From an uncultured Sphingobacteriales bacterium (lineage in GTDB: Bacteria > Bacteroidota > Bacteroidia > Chitinophagales > Chitinophagaceae), in contig CALKHN010000050.1 of the NCBI GenBank assembly GCA_937991535.1, forward strand, positions 1-15,123: DNA of 15,123 bases, given 5' to 3'. The translations under genes were made by a program, and so were the position numbers. Below the pieces are notes generated by a model. It did not search any database and had not been told where the DNA came from. It saw only the letters and a program-made list of their open reading frames with translations. How positions within the stretch are numbered: the stretch's first letter is position 1; the number at the start of each line of letters is the position of its first letter. Positions 1 to 7,519 of this stretch are shown here, in pieces.

Positions 1-103
1 TAAAGTCCAAAGAAGTTTTTGGAATATCTTGTGTCCAACTTACCTGGTTTGGTTCTTTGGTTTTGTAAACTGTGTCCCAATGATTTTGAGCTGTCTTGTC
101 CAT
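1..103 (-). CDS. Class I SAM-dependent methyltransferase, N-terminal part (runs off the window)
   Basis: The ATG lies at 103-101 and the frame stays open to the left edge, so only about 34 codons are visible. The product begins MDKTAQNHWDTVYKTKEP and continues with SWTQDIPKTSLDF. This HWxxVYxTKxPxxVSWTQ..PKTSLDF opening is, from memory, the N-terminus of a small class I SAM-dependent methyltransferase family common in Bacteroidota. The SAM-binding glycine motif would lie just outside the window. An in-frame TAA about 20 nt upstream supports this start. The gene begins 57 nt after palindromic repeat A and reads away from it, in the same direction as the nuclease-like gene on the other side of that repeat. 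That fits a second cassette in the array. The substrate is unknown. Confidence 0.6.
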   Translation of the reverse strand, partial: MDKTAQNHWDTVYKTKEPNQVSWTQDIPKTSLDF

Positions 104-159
104 AAATGGAAGGTCGTTAAATTATTTTCAATGTTGTTCTGGATGTGGTTAAGGGTTGC

Positions 160-354
160 ACACAACGGTACGGCTTGGCGCAGGTGGGATATTTGAAATC
201 CGTCTGCTGAAATGCCGGATGACAATTTAAAGTAAAAAATACTGTATTTAGATAATTTCTGTTGTGATGTCGTCTGCCGGTAGCTGAAGCCAGGAATTGT
301 AATTAGCCGATTGTACTATGTCTTGCCCCACTTGAGCCAAACCGCCTGTTATGC
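160..354. repeat. Palindromic cassette-boundary repeat A (attC-like), 195 bp
   Basis: This is one of three related 195-196 bp elements. The left end reads ACACAAC and the right end GTTATGC. The arms pair imperfectly: left AAC-GG-TA-CGG-C-TTGGC against right GCCAAACCG-CC-T-GTT, then left GCAGGTGGGA against right CCCCACTTGAGC. Further partial pairing occurs inwards, for example GCCGGATGACA with the GTCGTCTGCCGG region. Copies A and C match closely along their whole length, whereas B is diverged except in the arms. The element sits 31 bp beyond the stop codon of the nuclease-like gene and 57 nt before the methyltransferase start. Confidence 0.85.
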
Positions 355-385
355 GGTCGTTTTTTAACGATACCTAAGACATTTA

Positions 386-1048
386 TTACAAAATGGACTG
401 ATAAGTTAAGTTTTTGATTTCATGTCTATTTACGGGTCCATAAATATATGTTTCGATAAAAACAACATAACCGAAATACGTTCCTGCATTAATTATAATT
501 TGTTTCGACTTCTCTGCATTTAGGTCAAGCCGACTTAAATGCTTCTCCCAAATACTTTTACTATTATTTAATAAATTCTTTTTACTAATACTATTGTTTA
601 AGTCCGAAATGTACTTAACCGAATTACAATATATGTCCTCAAAGTGTTTTTCGCTATTGAGCACATTATTAAAATATATATAATATAGTTCAACGCTATC
701 GTCATTAGTTAAGTTGCGGATCTTGATCAAGTCATTTGCCAAATGTCCTGTAGATCGTTCTTCATAACGAACAACGGATTTAGCTTTACATTCAATTAGG
801 CACAATACTTTAGAGTCAGTTTTGTCTATAATTGCTATGTCAATTCGGTTACGCGAATTATTAACTCTTGGTCTCCACTCACGGCAAACGAGATACTTAT
901 CTTGATATTTCTTGTGTAATTGAAAAGCTATTTTATCACGAAGTGGTAATTCAATTTTACTCGTTAGCGCTAAGAATGCCAATTCATCGTCCTGATATAC
1001 CTTATGAATTGAAGCTATGATTTCTTCGATGTCTGATTTAAATGTCAT
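386..1048 (-). CDS. Hypothetical protein with PD-(D/E)XK nuclease-like core (cassette gene)
   Basis: This is a 220-residue protein with no signal peptide or membrane segment. Residues 65-90 show a β-hairpin pattern with RID at 68-70, followed by hydrophobic LCLIECKAK, giving D70 and E86-x-K88. This D...ExK arrangement, after a helix carrying acidic residues (about 35-58), is the signature of the PD-(D/E)XK nuclease fold. Related proteins include restriction enzymes, DNA repair nucleases and many unassigned Bacteroidota proteins. The remainder is lysine- and asparagine-rich and not recognisable. The gene is clearly more AT-rich than the metabolic genes to the right. Its start lies 21 bp from repeat B and its stop 31 bp from repeat A, so it fills the interval almost completely, as integron cassette genes do. 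A defence or DNA-processing role is plausible but unproven. Confidence 0.75.
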   Translation of the reverse strand: MTFKSDIEEIIASIHKVYQDDELAFLALTSKIELPLRDKIAFQLHKKYQDKYLVCREWRPRVNNSRNRIDIAIIDKTDSKVLCLIECKAKSVVRYEERSTGHLANDLIKIRNLTNDDSVELYYIYFNNVLNSEKHFEDIYCNSVKYISDLNNSISKKNLLNNSKSIWEKHLSRLDLNAEKSKQIIINAGTYFGYVVFIETYIYGPVNRHEIKNLTYQSIL

Positions 1049-1069
1049 GTTGTGTTTTCTTAAAATGCC

Positions 1070-1264
1070 GCATAACGGTACGGCTTGGCGATGTGGTGGT
1101 ATTTGAAAATCGTCAGCCCGTAACTGATGCTCATTAAAGTTATAAATATTGATGATAAGAACTACAGCCCGGTGTTATTCGTCTGCCGAAACTGAAGCCG
1201 ATAGCGAACCAATTGCTGAAAATATATTCGTCACCCCGCCATATTGCCAAACCGCCTGTTGTAC
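1070..1264. repeat. Palindromic cassette-boundary repeat B (attC-like), 195 bp
   Basis: The left end is GCATAACGGTACGGCTTGGC and the right end GCCAAACCGCCTGTTGTAC. The outer arms are nearly identical to those of repeat A, but the interior is strongly diverged while the total length is kept. The next paired block differs from A on both arms: B has GATGTGG on the left and CCATATT on the right, where A has GCAGGTGG and CCACTTGAG. This element lies 21 bp upstream of the nuclease-like gene start. Confidence 0.8.
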
Positions 1265-1272
1265 GCCTGTGA

Positions 1273-1617
1273 CTTGTCACGTATGATAAAAGGGGCAGAC
1301 CACCAATATCCCTCGGGCGTAAGGTCAAACGAAATTATAGTTTAAGACTGATTGAAATTTATTTGTCTACAGCAAAACATATTACAAAGTATAAGAAGCT
1401 AAGCCTGCCGAATTTTGTCGGGCGCAGGGCCTAACTGCTGGAAACTTACTATTTTTCAATGTCAAACAAAACACATTTAATAAACGGTCTATTAAAAGCC
1501 GTCAAAATAAACCTATACAAAACCTGGCAACAACTTACCAATACAAACTACGTCTACGAAGCGCTGGCAATGCCGAAAAAATTGCTATGGCTGATTAACT
1601 GCCCCTGTGTCCGCTAA
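1273..1617 (+). pseudogene. Decayed reading frame between repeats B and C, ending in a 52-codon ORF
   Basis: One forward frame runs from 1273 to 1617 with a single internal stop (TAA 1432-1434). The first part lacks an ATG and contains the basic stretch DKRGRPP, then KRNYSLRL. That is reminiscent of the start of small DNA-binding or mobilization (MobC-like) proteins, but the resemblance is weak. The second part, 1459-1617, is an intact ORF of 52 codons starting MSNKTHLINGLL and ending LWLINCPCVR. It is protein-like, with alternating hydrophobic and polar residues. The frame is opposite to the direction of the neighbouring cassette genes. I do not recognise a family. It could be a cassette gene in decay, a fragment of an older mobile element, or chance. 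No convincing gene is seen on the other strand of this 487-bp interval. Confidence 0.25.
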
Positions 1618-1751
1618 TGTCTGCGGGAACTGCCCTTACAGATTATTTAAAAAATCGTTAATCAAAATGCCCACGGCCTATGTTTTTAAATATAAATTTC
1701 ATCGGGCAGTTTACTATATAATTAATGCAAAACATTTTTCCAAGGCATGGC

Positions 1752-1947
1752 GTGCAACGTTGCCGGCTTTGCGCAGGTGGGATATTAGAAATCCGTCTGC
1801 CGAAATACCGGATTACAATTTATAGTAAAAAATGCTGTATTTAGATAATTTATGTTATGATGTCGTCTGCCCATAGCCGAAGTTCGGAACTGCAATTAGC
1901 CGACTGCACTACGTCCCGCCCCACTTGTGCAAAACCGAATGTTATAT
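1752..1947. repeat. Palindromic cassette-boundary repeat C (attC-like), 196 bp
   Basis: The left end is GTGCAACGTTGCCGGCTTTGC and the right end GCAAAACCGAATGTTATAT. It matches repeat A over nearly the whole length, for example in the shared GCGCAGGTGGGATATT and in CTGTATTTAGATAATTT. Differences in the arms are paired: TTGGC/GCCAA in A becomes TTTGC/GCAAA in C, and GG/CC near the tip becomes TT/AA. Such paired substitutions indicate that the folded form matters. Confidence 0.85.
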
Positions 1948-1986
1948 GGCGCTCTCAGTCCGTCAACGGAAGGCACAGGAATAAAA

Positions 1987-2394
1987 ATGTCCCAAAGTCT
2001 GCCGCTACTTATTGTCTAAAGCTTAGTTGTAAAACCGGGTCAATTTATTTTAAGCTCCAATAAGCTAGAAACTGTCACCACCAGGTTGCTGAGTAAAATA
2101 AGCAAATCGGTCAACCCCAACTATTTAAAAATTATATTACTGCTGCACGAAGGGAATATGTCTACCGAAACCGCTTTGATACAAATAAAGGAAGTCCGGC
2201 GCTTAAATAGTCCTGTAAAATAATATGAATTTCAAAAGTCGCTGCAAAAAAGTCTACATAATGAAACCGTTTGCCAAAGTCCCCAAAGCTAGAATGTCCA
2301 GACTTTAGAAAAGAAAAGTCGTTGCAAAGTTATTTTGAAATTTGACTTTAAGGAAACTGTCATACGAAACCTGCTGAAATTTATAGTGAACTAA
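1987..2394 (+). pseudogene. Degenerate protein-like frame with three internal stops
   Basis: The frame starts at ATG 1987, 40 bp after repeat C. It continues in the same phase to TAA 2392-2394, giving 135 codons interrupted by TAA 2017, TAA 2221 and TAG 2290. Between the stops the translation is protein-like: LETVTTRLLSKISKSVNPN, then YLKIILLLHEGNMSTETAL, and after the third stop VILKFDFKETVIRNLLKF. The interruptions are all TAA or TAG, as expected if CAA or CAG glutamine codons decayed by C-to-T changes. No family is recognised. The frame runs opposite to the cassette genes at 1-1048, so either the gene was inserted in reverse or the resemblance to coding sequence is accidental. Chance is a serious alternative in AT-rich DNA. 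Confidence 0.3.
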
Positions 2395-2486
2395 GATTTG
2401 CAACCAGTCTACTGAATAATCGTAGCTTTTAATAGTAAGCTTTGTCCTGTCACCACTTGCCATAGCGAAAGGAAATTATTTAAGTG

Positions 2487-2505
2487 CCATATAACGGTTG
2501 TATTT
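2487..2505. repeat. Possible left half of a fourth palindromic repeat
   Basis: The sequence GCCATATAACGGTTG resembles the left tip of repeats A and B (GCATAACGGTACGG), and it lies 540 bp from repeat C, a spacing similar to the other intervals. The matching right end, with CCGxxTGTTATG, is not found before the recombinase gene. This is therefore a remnant, a half site used for insertion, or coincidence. Confidence 0.3.
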
Positions 2506-2607
2506 GTATATAAGACGCACTACTTAAATTTTACTTTCCATTGATTATCAAAGATAAATAAGTTGTTTCTGGAAATTACGGAGTGCGCCAATGACAATTA
2601 AGTAATT

Positions 2608-3798
2608 TTATAATATGTCGTCCGCGGCCTTTTCCCACAAACTGTCTAACGGACTTAATATGTTGATCAACTGCTCTTTTTTTACATGCAGGTAGCGCTC
2701 CGTTGTCTTTATACTGAAATGTCCCAGCAGGTCCTTGATGTACCTTACATCTACACCCTTTTCTAATAAATGCGTGGCAAAACTATGCCTTAATCCATGA
2801 AAACTGATATGTTTTTTTATACCAGCCTTCTCCTTTGCCAACTGAAATACCTTCTGCGCACTCTTTACACTATAAGGCGTTCCGGCTTCCACACCTTCAA
2901 ATACATACACCCTGGGCCTGGGCTTGCTTTCTTTTATATATGCCCGCAGTATATCCAGTACCAACGGACTTAACATTACATACCTGTCCTTTTTTCCTTT
3001 TGCACGCTCTACAAAAATTTGCATCCTGTCACTGTCTATATCCGCTAACTTTAAACTCACCACCTCGCTCACCCGCAGCCCGGCGCCATAAGCGGTAAAT
3101 AATATGGCCTTATGCTTTTTATTGCCAACACTCGCAAATAAGCGCCTTAACTCCTGTTCGCCCATCACCTTCGGAAGCTGCAACGGTTTCTTAGGCCGGG
3201 GAATCTCCCAAAAAAATCTTTCTTTTCCCAGTACCTGTTCAAAATAAAATTTCAATGCATTGATCCGGCTATGCGCAGTATTTTCTCCAATGCCCTCTCT
3301 GCTCACAGCATAATGCATATATCTTTTTACATCTTCTACCGACAGCTCTGTTACTGCCTTATTTTTCAATAATTTCAGCAACTGCATAAACTCGTTGCGG
3401 TATGTACGTATAGTAGACGCGCTGTATGATTTCAACGCTAACTTTTGAATGAACTTCTTTAGCTCTCCCAGGTTTTCTTCGCTCAGCCTCCAAACCGCCG
3501 AATTGGGCGGCGCACTGTTAACATTTGAAATCAGTTCCACAGGCCGTGGCTCACTTTTTTTCTCCTTCAGGTATTTTCGTATTGCGGTGGTGTCTAAAGT
3601 GGCCCTGCCGCTTACCGATTGTTGAAAGGCTTTATAGTCCGCTTCCTGCAAAGGAATATACCAGCACTTATGGGTTTTACTCCATGCCGCGCATGGCAAT
3701 GCTTTTAGAATTTTATTAATAGTAATGTCTAATGGAAAATGCAATGCTATGCATGCATTGCCGCGATGGGTGAGTGGTGTTAGCCGGATGTTTTCCAT
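2608..3798 (-). CDS. Tyrosine recombinase/integrase, intact, beside the palindrome array
   Basis: A 396-residue tyrosine site-specific recombinase. Residues 1-60 form a Bacteroidota-type N-terminal domain (aromatic, with WSKTHKCWYIPL at 39-50). About 105-190 is the SAM-like core-binding domain, and about 205-380 the catalytic domain. The catalytic residues are all visible: R242 in GAGLRVSE, a lysine in GKGKK/KDR near 267-270, H334-x-x-R337 in HGLRHSFATH, H360 in LLGHFS, and nucleophile Y369 in ERYLHV. The tail carries SPLDSL (382-387), a motif also seen near the C-terminus of integron integrases. The short distance between KDR and HGLRH is XerC/D-like and leaves no room for the extra domain typical of IntI. 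The gene is transcribed toward the palindromic repeats, with its stop 660 bp from repeat C. It probably acts on them or on an attachment site nearby, but the target is inferred from position only. Confidence 0.93.
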   Translation of the reverse strand: MENIRLTPLTHRGNACIALHFPLDITINKILKALPCAAWSKTHKCWYIPLQEADYKAFQQSVSGRATLDTTAIRKYLKEKKSEPRPVELISNVNSAPPNSAVWRLSEENLGELKKFIQKLALKSYSASTIRTYRNEFMQLLKLLKNKAVTELSVEDVKRYMHYAVSREGIGENTAHSRINALKFYFEQVLGKERFFWEIPRPKKPLQLPKVMGEQELRRLFASVGNKKHKAILFTAYGAGLRVSEVVSLKLADIDSDRMQIFVERAKGKKDRYVMLSPLVLDILRAYIKESKPRPRVYVFEGVEAGTPYSVKSAQKVFQLAKEKAGIKKHISFHGLRHSFATHLLEKGVDVRYIKDLLGHFSIKTTERYLHVKKEQLINILSPLDSLWEKAADDIL

Positions 3799-4108
3799 GA
3801 CCTGTTATTAATGCAAAAGCCTTCTCAGTCACAGGGTTTGGTGAGAATAAGGTTGAAAACTGTTTTACAAGTTATAAATTAACTGGTTTTAATTCAATAT
3901 TATTTCGTAAAAGATGGATTTATTTAGTATTTGGTAGTTTATTAATAATAATCTCGCGCCGGCGAAAAAGTCCCAGGCTCCGTTTCCCTGGTGCGGCTAT
4001 GATCTTCCCCCAGGGGTCCTTTTATCACCGATTCGAATTTATTGCCTTCTTCGATCCGGTTTATTTTTTATTAAATTTACAAAACAGCTTTTATTAAATT
4101 ATACGGAA
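3799..4108. other. Divergent intergenic region with a GC-rich, hairpin-forming island
   Basis: This is the 310-bp space between the divergent recombinase and fdhD genes. Most of it is AT-rich and should hold both promoters, but no clean TAnnTTTG box is seen. The exception is about 3956-4020, which is GC-rich and contains CCAGG (3973-3977) pairing with CCTGG (3987-3991), then CCCC-CA-GGGG (4007-4016). It ends about 90 bp before the fdhD start. A structured leader RNA, or simply a terminator for unknown transcription, is possible. I could not match it to a known riboswitch. Confidence 0.4.
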
Positions 4109-4972
4109 ATGAAAGAGTTGGAATTAGCATGTATTAAGGAAATGCTCATTACGAGGGTGAACGGTACCACAAGCTTACCCTTGTTCGACATGCTTTCCGT
4201 AGAAGAACCACTTGAAATAAGAATAAGCTATGGCCCGGAAACCAAAAGATTGCAAAAGAATATCTCTGTAACGATGCGCACCCCAGGTAATGATCTGGAA
4301 TTGGCAATCGGCTTTTTATTCACGGAAGGAATTATTTCTTCTTACGATAATGTGAAGAACGTGTACCATGCAGGCATGAAATGCGCATCACAAAAACAAA
4401 ACATTGTTCAGGTAGAACTTACTGAAAGTACCATACCCCGGTTGATGCAATCAGACAGGAATTTTTATACCACTACCAGTTGTGGTATTTGTGGAAAAAG
4501 CTCCATTCAATCTATACGAACGGTTAGCCCCTTTCGCCATTTGGAAAAGGTTCCCCAAACCGTATCTGCAGATACCCTTTACCAGTTACCGGGAAAATTA
4601 AAAGAGGCACAAAGCAGTTTTGACGCCACTGGTGGTATTCATGCATCCGGACTTTTTACCATAGAGGGCAACCTGGTAATTTTACGGGAAGACGTTGGCA
4701 GGCACAATGCCTTAGATAAATTAATCGGTAGTGCTTTAACCGGTCGCTTACTGCCATTGAACCGGCATATTTTGCTGTTGAGCGGGAGAGCGAGTTTTGA
4801 ATTAATTCAAAAAGCGGCTATGGCCGGTATTTTTATTGTTGCTGCCATTGGAGCACCATCAAGCCTTGCCGTAGAATTGGCCATGGAGTTCGACATTACA
4901 TTGTTGGGCTTTCTTAAAGAAAACAGGTGCAATATTTATCACGAAAGTAAATTCAATAAGATTGTTGGCTGA
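4109..4972 (+). CDS. fdhD: Formate dehydrogenase accessory sulfurtransferase FdhD
   Basis: A 287-residue cytoplasmic protein. FdhD takes sulfur from a cysteine desulfurase and transfers it to the bis-MGD molybdenum cofactor before insertion into formate dehydrogenase. The family marks are clear: FTEGII (71-76), TTSCGICGK with the sulfur-carrying pair C125/C128, TGGIHASGLF (174-183), REDVGRHNALDKLIG (193-207), SGRASFELIQKAAMAG (225-240) and GAPSSLAVELA (248-258). Length is normal for the family. The ATG is preceded by an AT-rich stretch without a Shine-Dalgarno sequence. The oxidoreductase gene follows 94 bp downstream on the same strand, so the two probably form a functional pair and may be co-transcribed. 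Confidence 0.96.
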   Translation: MKELELACIKEMLITRVNGTTSLPLFDMLSVEEPLEIRISYGPETKRLQKNISVTMRTPGNDLELAIGFLFTEGIISSYDNVKNVYHAGMKCASQKQNIVQVELTESTIPRLMQSDRNFYTTTSCGICGKSSIQSIRTVSPFRHLEKVPQTVSADTLYQLPGKLKEAQSSFDATGGIHASGLFTIEGNLVILREDVGRHNALDKLIGSALTGRLLPLNRHILLLSGRASFELIQKAAMAGIFIVAAIGAPSSLAVELAMEFDITLLGFLKENRCNIYHESKFNKIVG

Positions 4973-5066
4973 AAAAGACTTTGTTTGCATTGATAACGCC
5001 GAAGAAGATCAAAAAGACAATTATTCTAATCTACACCTTACCTGTTAAATAATAAATACCGGTATT

Positions 5067-7439
5067 ATGAAAGAAAATAACGGGAAAAAAGATAAAGCAG
5101 AGGAGAATTATAAGGAAGAACCTTCTGCGGAGAACCCCTACAAGCTGTTAGACCTTAAAGTAACCGGGGCAAAAAACTGGGCTGCCGGTGTACCTGCTGT
5201 TGTGGCTTCCCTTAGCGATCTTATGGAGGAGAAAACGCTGATCAGGGGAGGGAAGGCTTTATTTAAGATGAACCAGTTTGATGGTTTTGATTGTTCAAGT
5301 TGCGCCTGGCCCGATCCGGACGACGACCGGTCGTCTGTAGCCGAATACTGCGAAAATGGGGCAAAAGCACTGGCAGAGGAAGCTACTACCAAAAAAGTTA
5401 CGGCGGAGTTTTTTATTAAAAATTCCGTTTACGATCTTGCCCGGTTAGATGATTACCAAATAGGCAAAAAAGGAAGATTAACTGAACCTCTGTACCTGCC
5501 TCAGGGTGGTACTCACTACCAGGCTATCAGTTGGGACGACGCTTTCAAAAAAATTGCAGCGCATTTGAATGCCCTGGAAACTCCGGATGAAGCCGCTTTT
5601 TATACTTCCGGAAGAACAAGCAATGAAGCATCGTTCCTGTACCAGCTTTTTGCAAGGGAATACGGTACCAATAATATGCCCGACTGCTCCAATATGTGCC
5701 ACGAAACATCCGGTACGGCTTTATTGCCCACCATCGGGATTGGTAAGGGAACAGTGAAGCTGAAAGATTTCTACGATACAGATGTAATAGTGATCATCGG
5801 GCAAAACCCCGGAACCAACGCCCCCAGGATGCTGAGCGCTTTGGCAAAAGGTAAAAAGAACGGGGCCAAAATTATTGCCATCAATCCCTTACCCGAAGCA
5901 GGATTGATGGGATTCCGTGATCCCCAGGAAATAAGTGGCATTGTTGGCAATGGCGGTAAACTTGCAGACCTTTACCTGCCCGTAAAGATAAACGGAGATA
6001 TGGCTTTGTTGAAAGCACTGGAGCTGCTGCTGCTTGATTTTGAAAAAAAATCTCCGGGAGAGGTGTTTGACCAAAAATTCATAGCCGAAAAAACCACAGG
6101 GTACGATTCCTTCATCAAACAGTTTAATAAGTATAAGCTGGAAGACCTTGCGCAAATTTGTGGCGTACCAGGCGCCGCCCTTTATGAGGCTGCCCAAATG
6201 CTGGCTTTTAAAAAGCGCATTATTATTTGTTGGGGAATGGGACTAACACAGCAGCCCAACGGGGTAGATATGATTAGAGAGATTGTTAATTTGCTACTGC
6301 TGAAGGGAAGTATTGGTAAGCCGGGTGCAGGCGTTTGCCCCGTTCGCGGACATAGCAATGTGCAGGGCAACCGCACCATGCTGATCAATGAAGAACCGAC
6401 CAATGAACAATTGAACCGCATACAGGAAGTTTTCGGTTTCAACCCCCCGCGTAAGCACGGGTACGATGTGGTTGGAACTATTAAAGCGATGCATGAAGAA
6501 AAGGTAAAAGTTCTTTTCTGTATGGGCGGAAATTTTTTATCGGCAACACCGGATACAACTTATACGGCCGAAGCATTGAGAAAACTGCGCTTAACAGCCT
6601 TTGTATCTACCAAGCTTAACCGCGGACATTTAATTCATGGCAGGGAAGCTATTATTCTTCCAACACTATCACGGAGTGATATTGATATGGTGAACGGCGC
6701 ACACCAGTTTGTGAGCACAGAAAATTCAATGGGCGTGGTAGAATCATCAAAGGGGGTGCTAAAGCCAGTTTCTGATGACCTTATTAATGAAACGCAGATT
6801 GTATGCCGTATGGCAATGGCAACTTTAGGGAACCGGTCTGTTGTTAACTGGAGGCAGTACCATGATAGTTACGATGCCGTAAGGGACGTTATTGAAAAGT
6901 GCATCCCCGGTTTTGAGCGTTATAATATCAGGATACGCCAAAAAGGAGGATTTTATCTGCCGAACGCCGCACGGGATGGGAACTTCATCACCAAAGCATT
7001 CGGCGATCGTGCTCCGTTTACTTTAACCGCCGTACCCGGCAATACACTTGCTCATGATGAATATATGATGGCTACCACACGTTCGCACGACCAGTTTAAT
7101 ACTACCATATACGGACTTGACGACCGGTACCGGGGGATAAAAAATGGGCGACGGGTTATATTTATGAATGAAAAAGACATTGAGAGCGGCGGATTTAAAG
7201 CAAATGATAAGGTAGATTTATTCAACTACGACGATGGTATTGAACGCATAGCACCTTTGTTCATTATTGTTCCCTACCAGGTACCGGAGCGGAATGCGAT
7301 TACCTATTTTCCCGAAACAAATGTGCTGATTTCTGTAAACAATGTGGTGAAGGAAAGCAATATGCCTGCGTCAAAGTTTGTAAAAATTAAAATCAAAAAG
7401 CACAACCCGGCGGTATACAAACAGATACATCAATTGTAA
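5067..7439 (+). CDS. FdhF/YdeP-family molybdopterin oxidoreductase (formate dehydrogenase-like)
   Basis: A 790-residue bis-MGD oxidoreductase without a signal peptide, so cytoplasmic. The N-terminal part has FDCSSCAWPDP (C76, C79) and EYCENGAKA (C95). This is the reduced cysteine set typical of the YdeP-like branch rather than the four cysteines of classical [4Fe-4S] formate dehydrogenases. PDCSNMCHETSG places C211-H212 where formate dehydrogenases carry their Sec/Cys-His molybdenum ligand pair. The molybdopterin domain spans roughly 140-520, and the dinucleotide-binding C-terminal domain starts near 660 with ATTRSHDQFNTT and continues to the end. Members of this family are annotated as formate dehydrogenase-like, but the physiological substrate is often unproven. 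An adjacent fdhD and nearby moaA and mobA support a formate-type molybdoenzyme. No electron-transfer subunit is encoded beside it. Confidence 0.93.
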   Translation: MKENNGKKDKAEENYKEEPSAENPYKLLDLKVTGAKNWAAGVPAVVASLSDLMEEKTLIRGGKALFKMNQFDGFDCSSCAWPDPDDDRSSVAEYCENGAKALAEEATTKKVTAEFFIKNSVYDLARLDDYQIGKKGRLTEPLYLPQGGTHYQAISWDDAFKKIAAHLNALETPDEAAFYTSGRTSNEASFLYQLFAREYGTNNMPDCSNMCHETSGTALLPTIGIGKGTVKLKDFYDTDVIVIIGQNPGTNAPRMLSALAKGKKNGAKIIAINPLPEAGLMGFRDPQEISGIVGNGGKLADLYLPVKINGDMALLKALELLLLDFEKKSPGEVFDQKFIAEKTTGYDSFIKQFNKYKLEDLAQICGVPGAALYEAAQMLAFKKRIIICWGMGLTQQPNGVDMIREIVNLLLLKGSIGKPGAGVCPVRGHSNVQGNRTMLINEEPTNEQLNRIQEVFGFNPPRKHGYDVVGTIKAMHEEKVKVLFCMGGNFLSATPDTTYTAEALRKLRLTAFVSTKLNRGHLIHGREAIILPTLSRSDIDMVNGAHQFVSTENSMGVVESSKGVLKPVSDDLINETQIVCRMAMATLGNRSVVNWRQYHDSYDAVRDVIEKCIPGFERYNIRIRQKGGFYLPNAARDGNFITKAFGDRAPFTLTAVPGNTLAHDEYMMATTRSHDQFNTTIYGLDDRYRGIKNGRRVIFMNEKDIESGGFKANDKVDLFNYDDGIERIAPLFIIVPYQVPERNAITYFPETNVLISVNNVVKESNMPASKFVKIKIKKHNPAVYKQIHQL

Positions 7440-7519
7440 AGCTTGCGCCAATGCCTGTTAAAACGAATTTCAACAGGGGCTTATCTATCAGTACCTACGC
7501 TGTATATATAAGTATCTAT

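Noticed and set aside
40..225. A 61-codon minus-strand frame overlapping repeat A
   Set aside because: It begins inside the palindromic repeat and is out of frame with the methyltransferase start at 103, which has the recognisable protein sequence.
1140..1328. A 62-codon minus-strand frame crossing repeat B
   Set aside because: Most of it lies inside the repeat and the product has no coherent protein character.
158..1947. CRISPR array
   Set aside because: The repeats are about 195 bp, diverged and palindromic, with spacers of 487-715 bp that can contain genes. No Cas genes are present.
1067..1947. Transposon terminal inverted repeats around a transposase
   Set aside because: There are three repeats, each itself a palindrome, no transposase lies between them, and no target-site duplications are visible.
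2608..3798. Calling the recombinase an integron integrase (intI)
   Set aside because: The spacing between the lysine hairpin and the HGLRH box is too short for the IntI-specific extra domain, despite the SPLD tail and the attC-like repeats.
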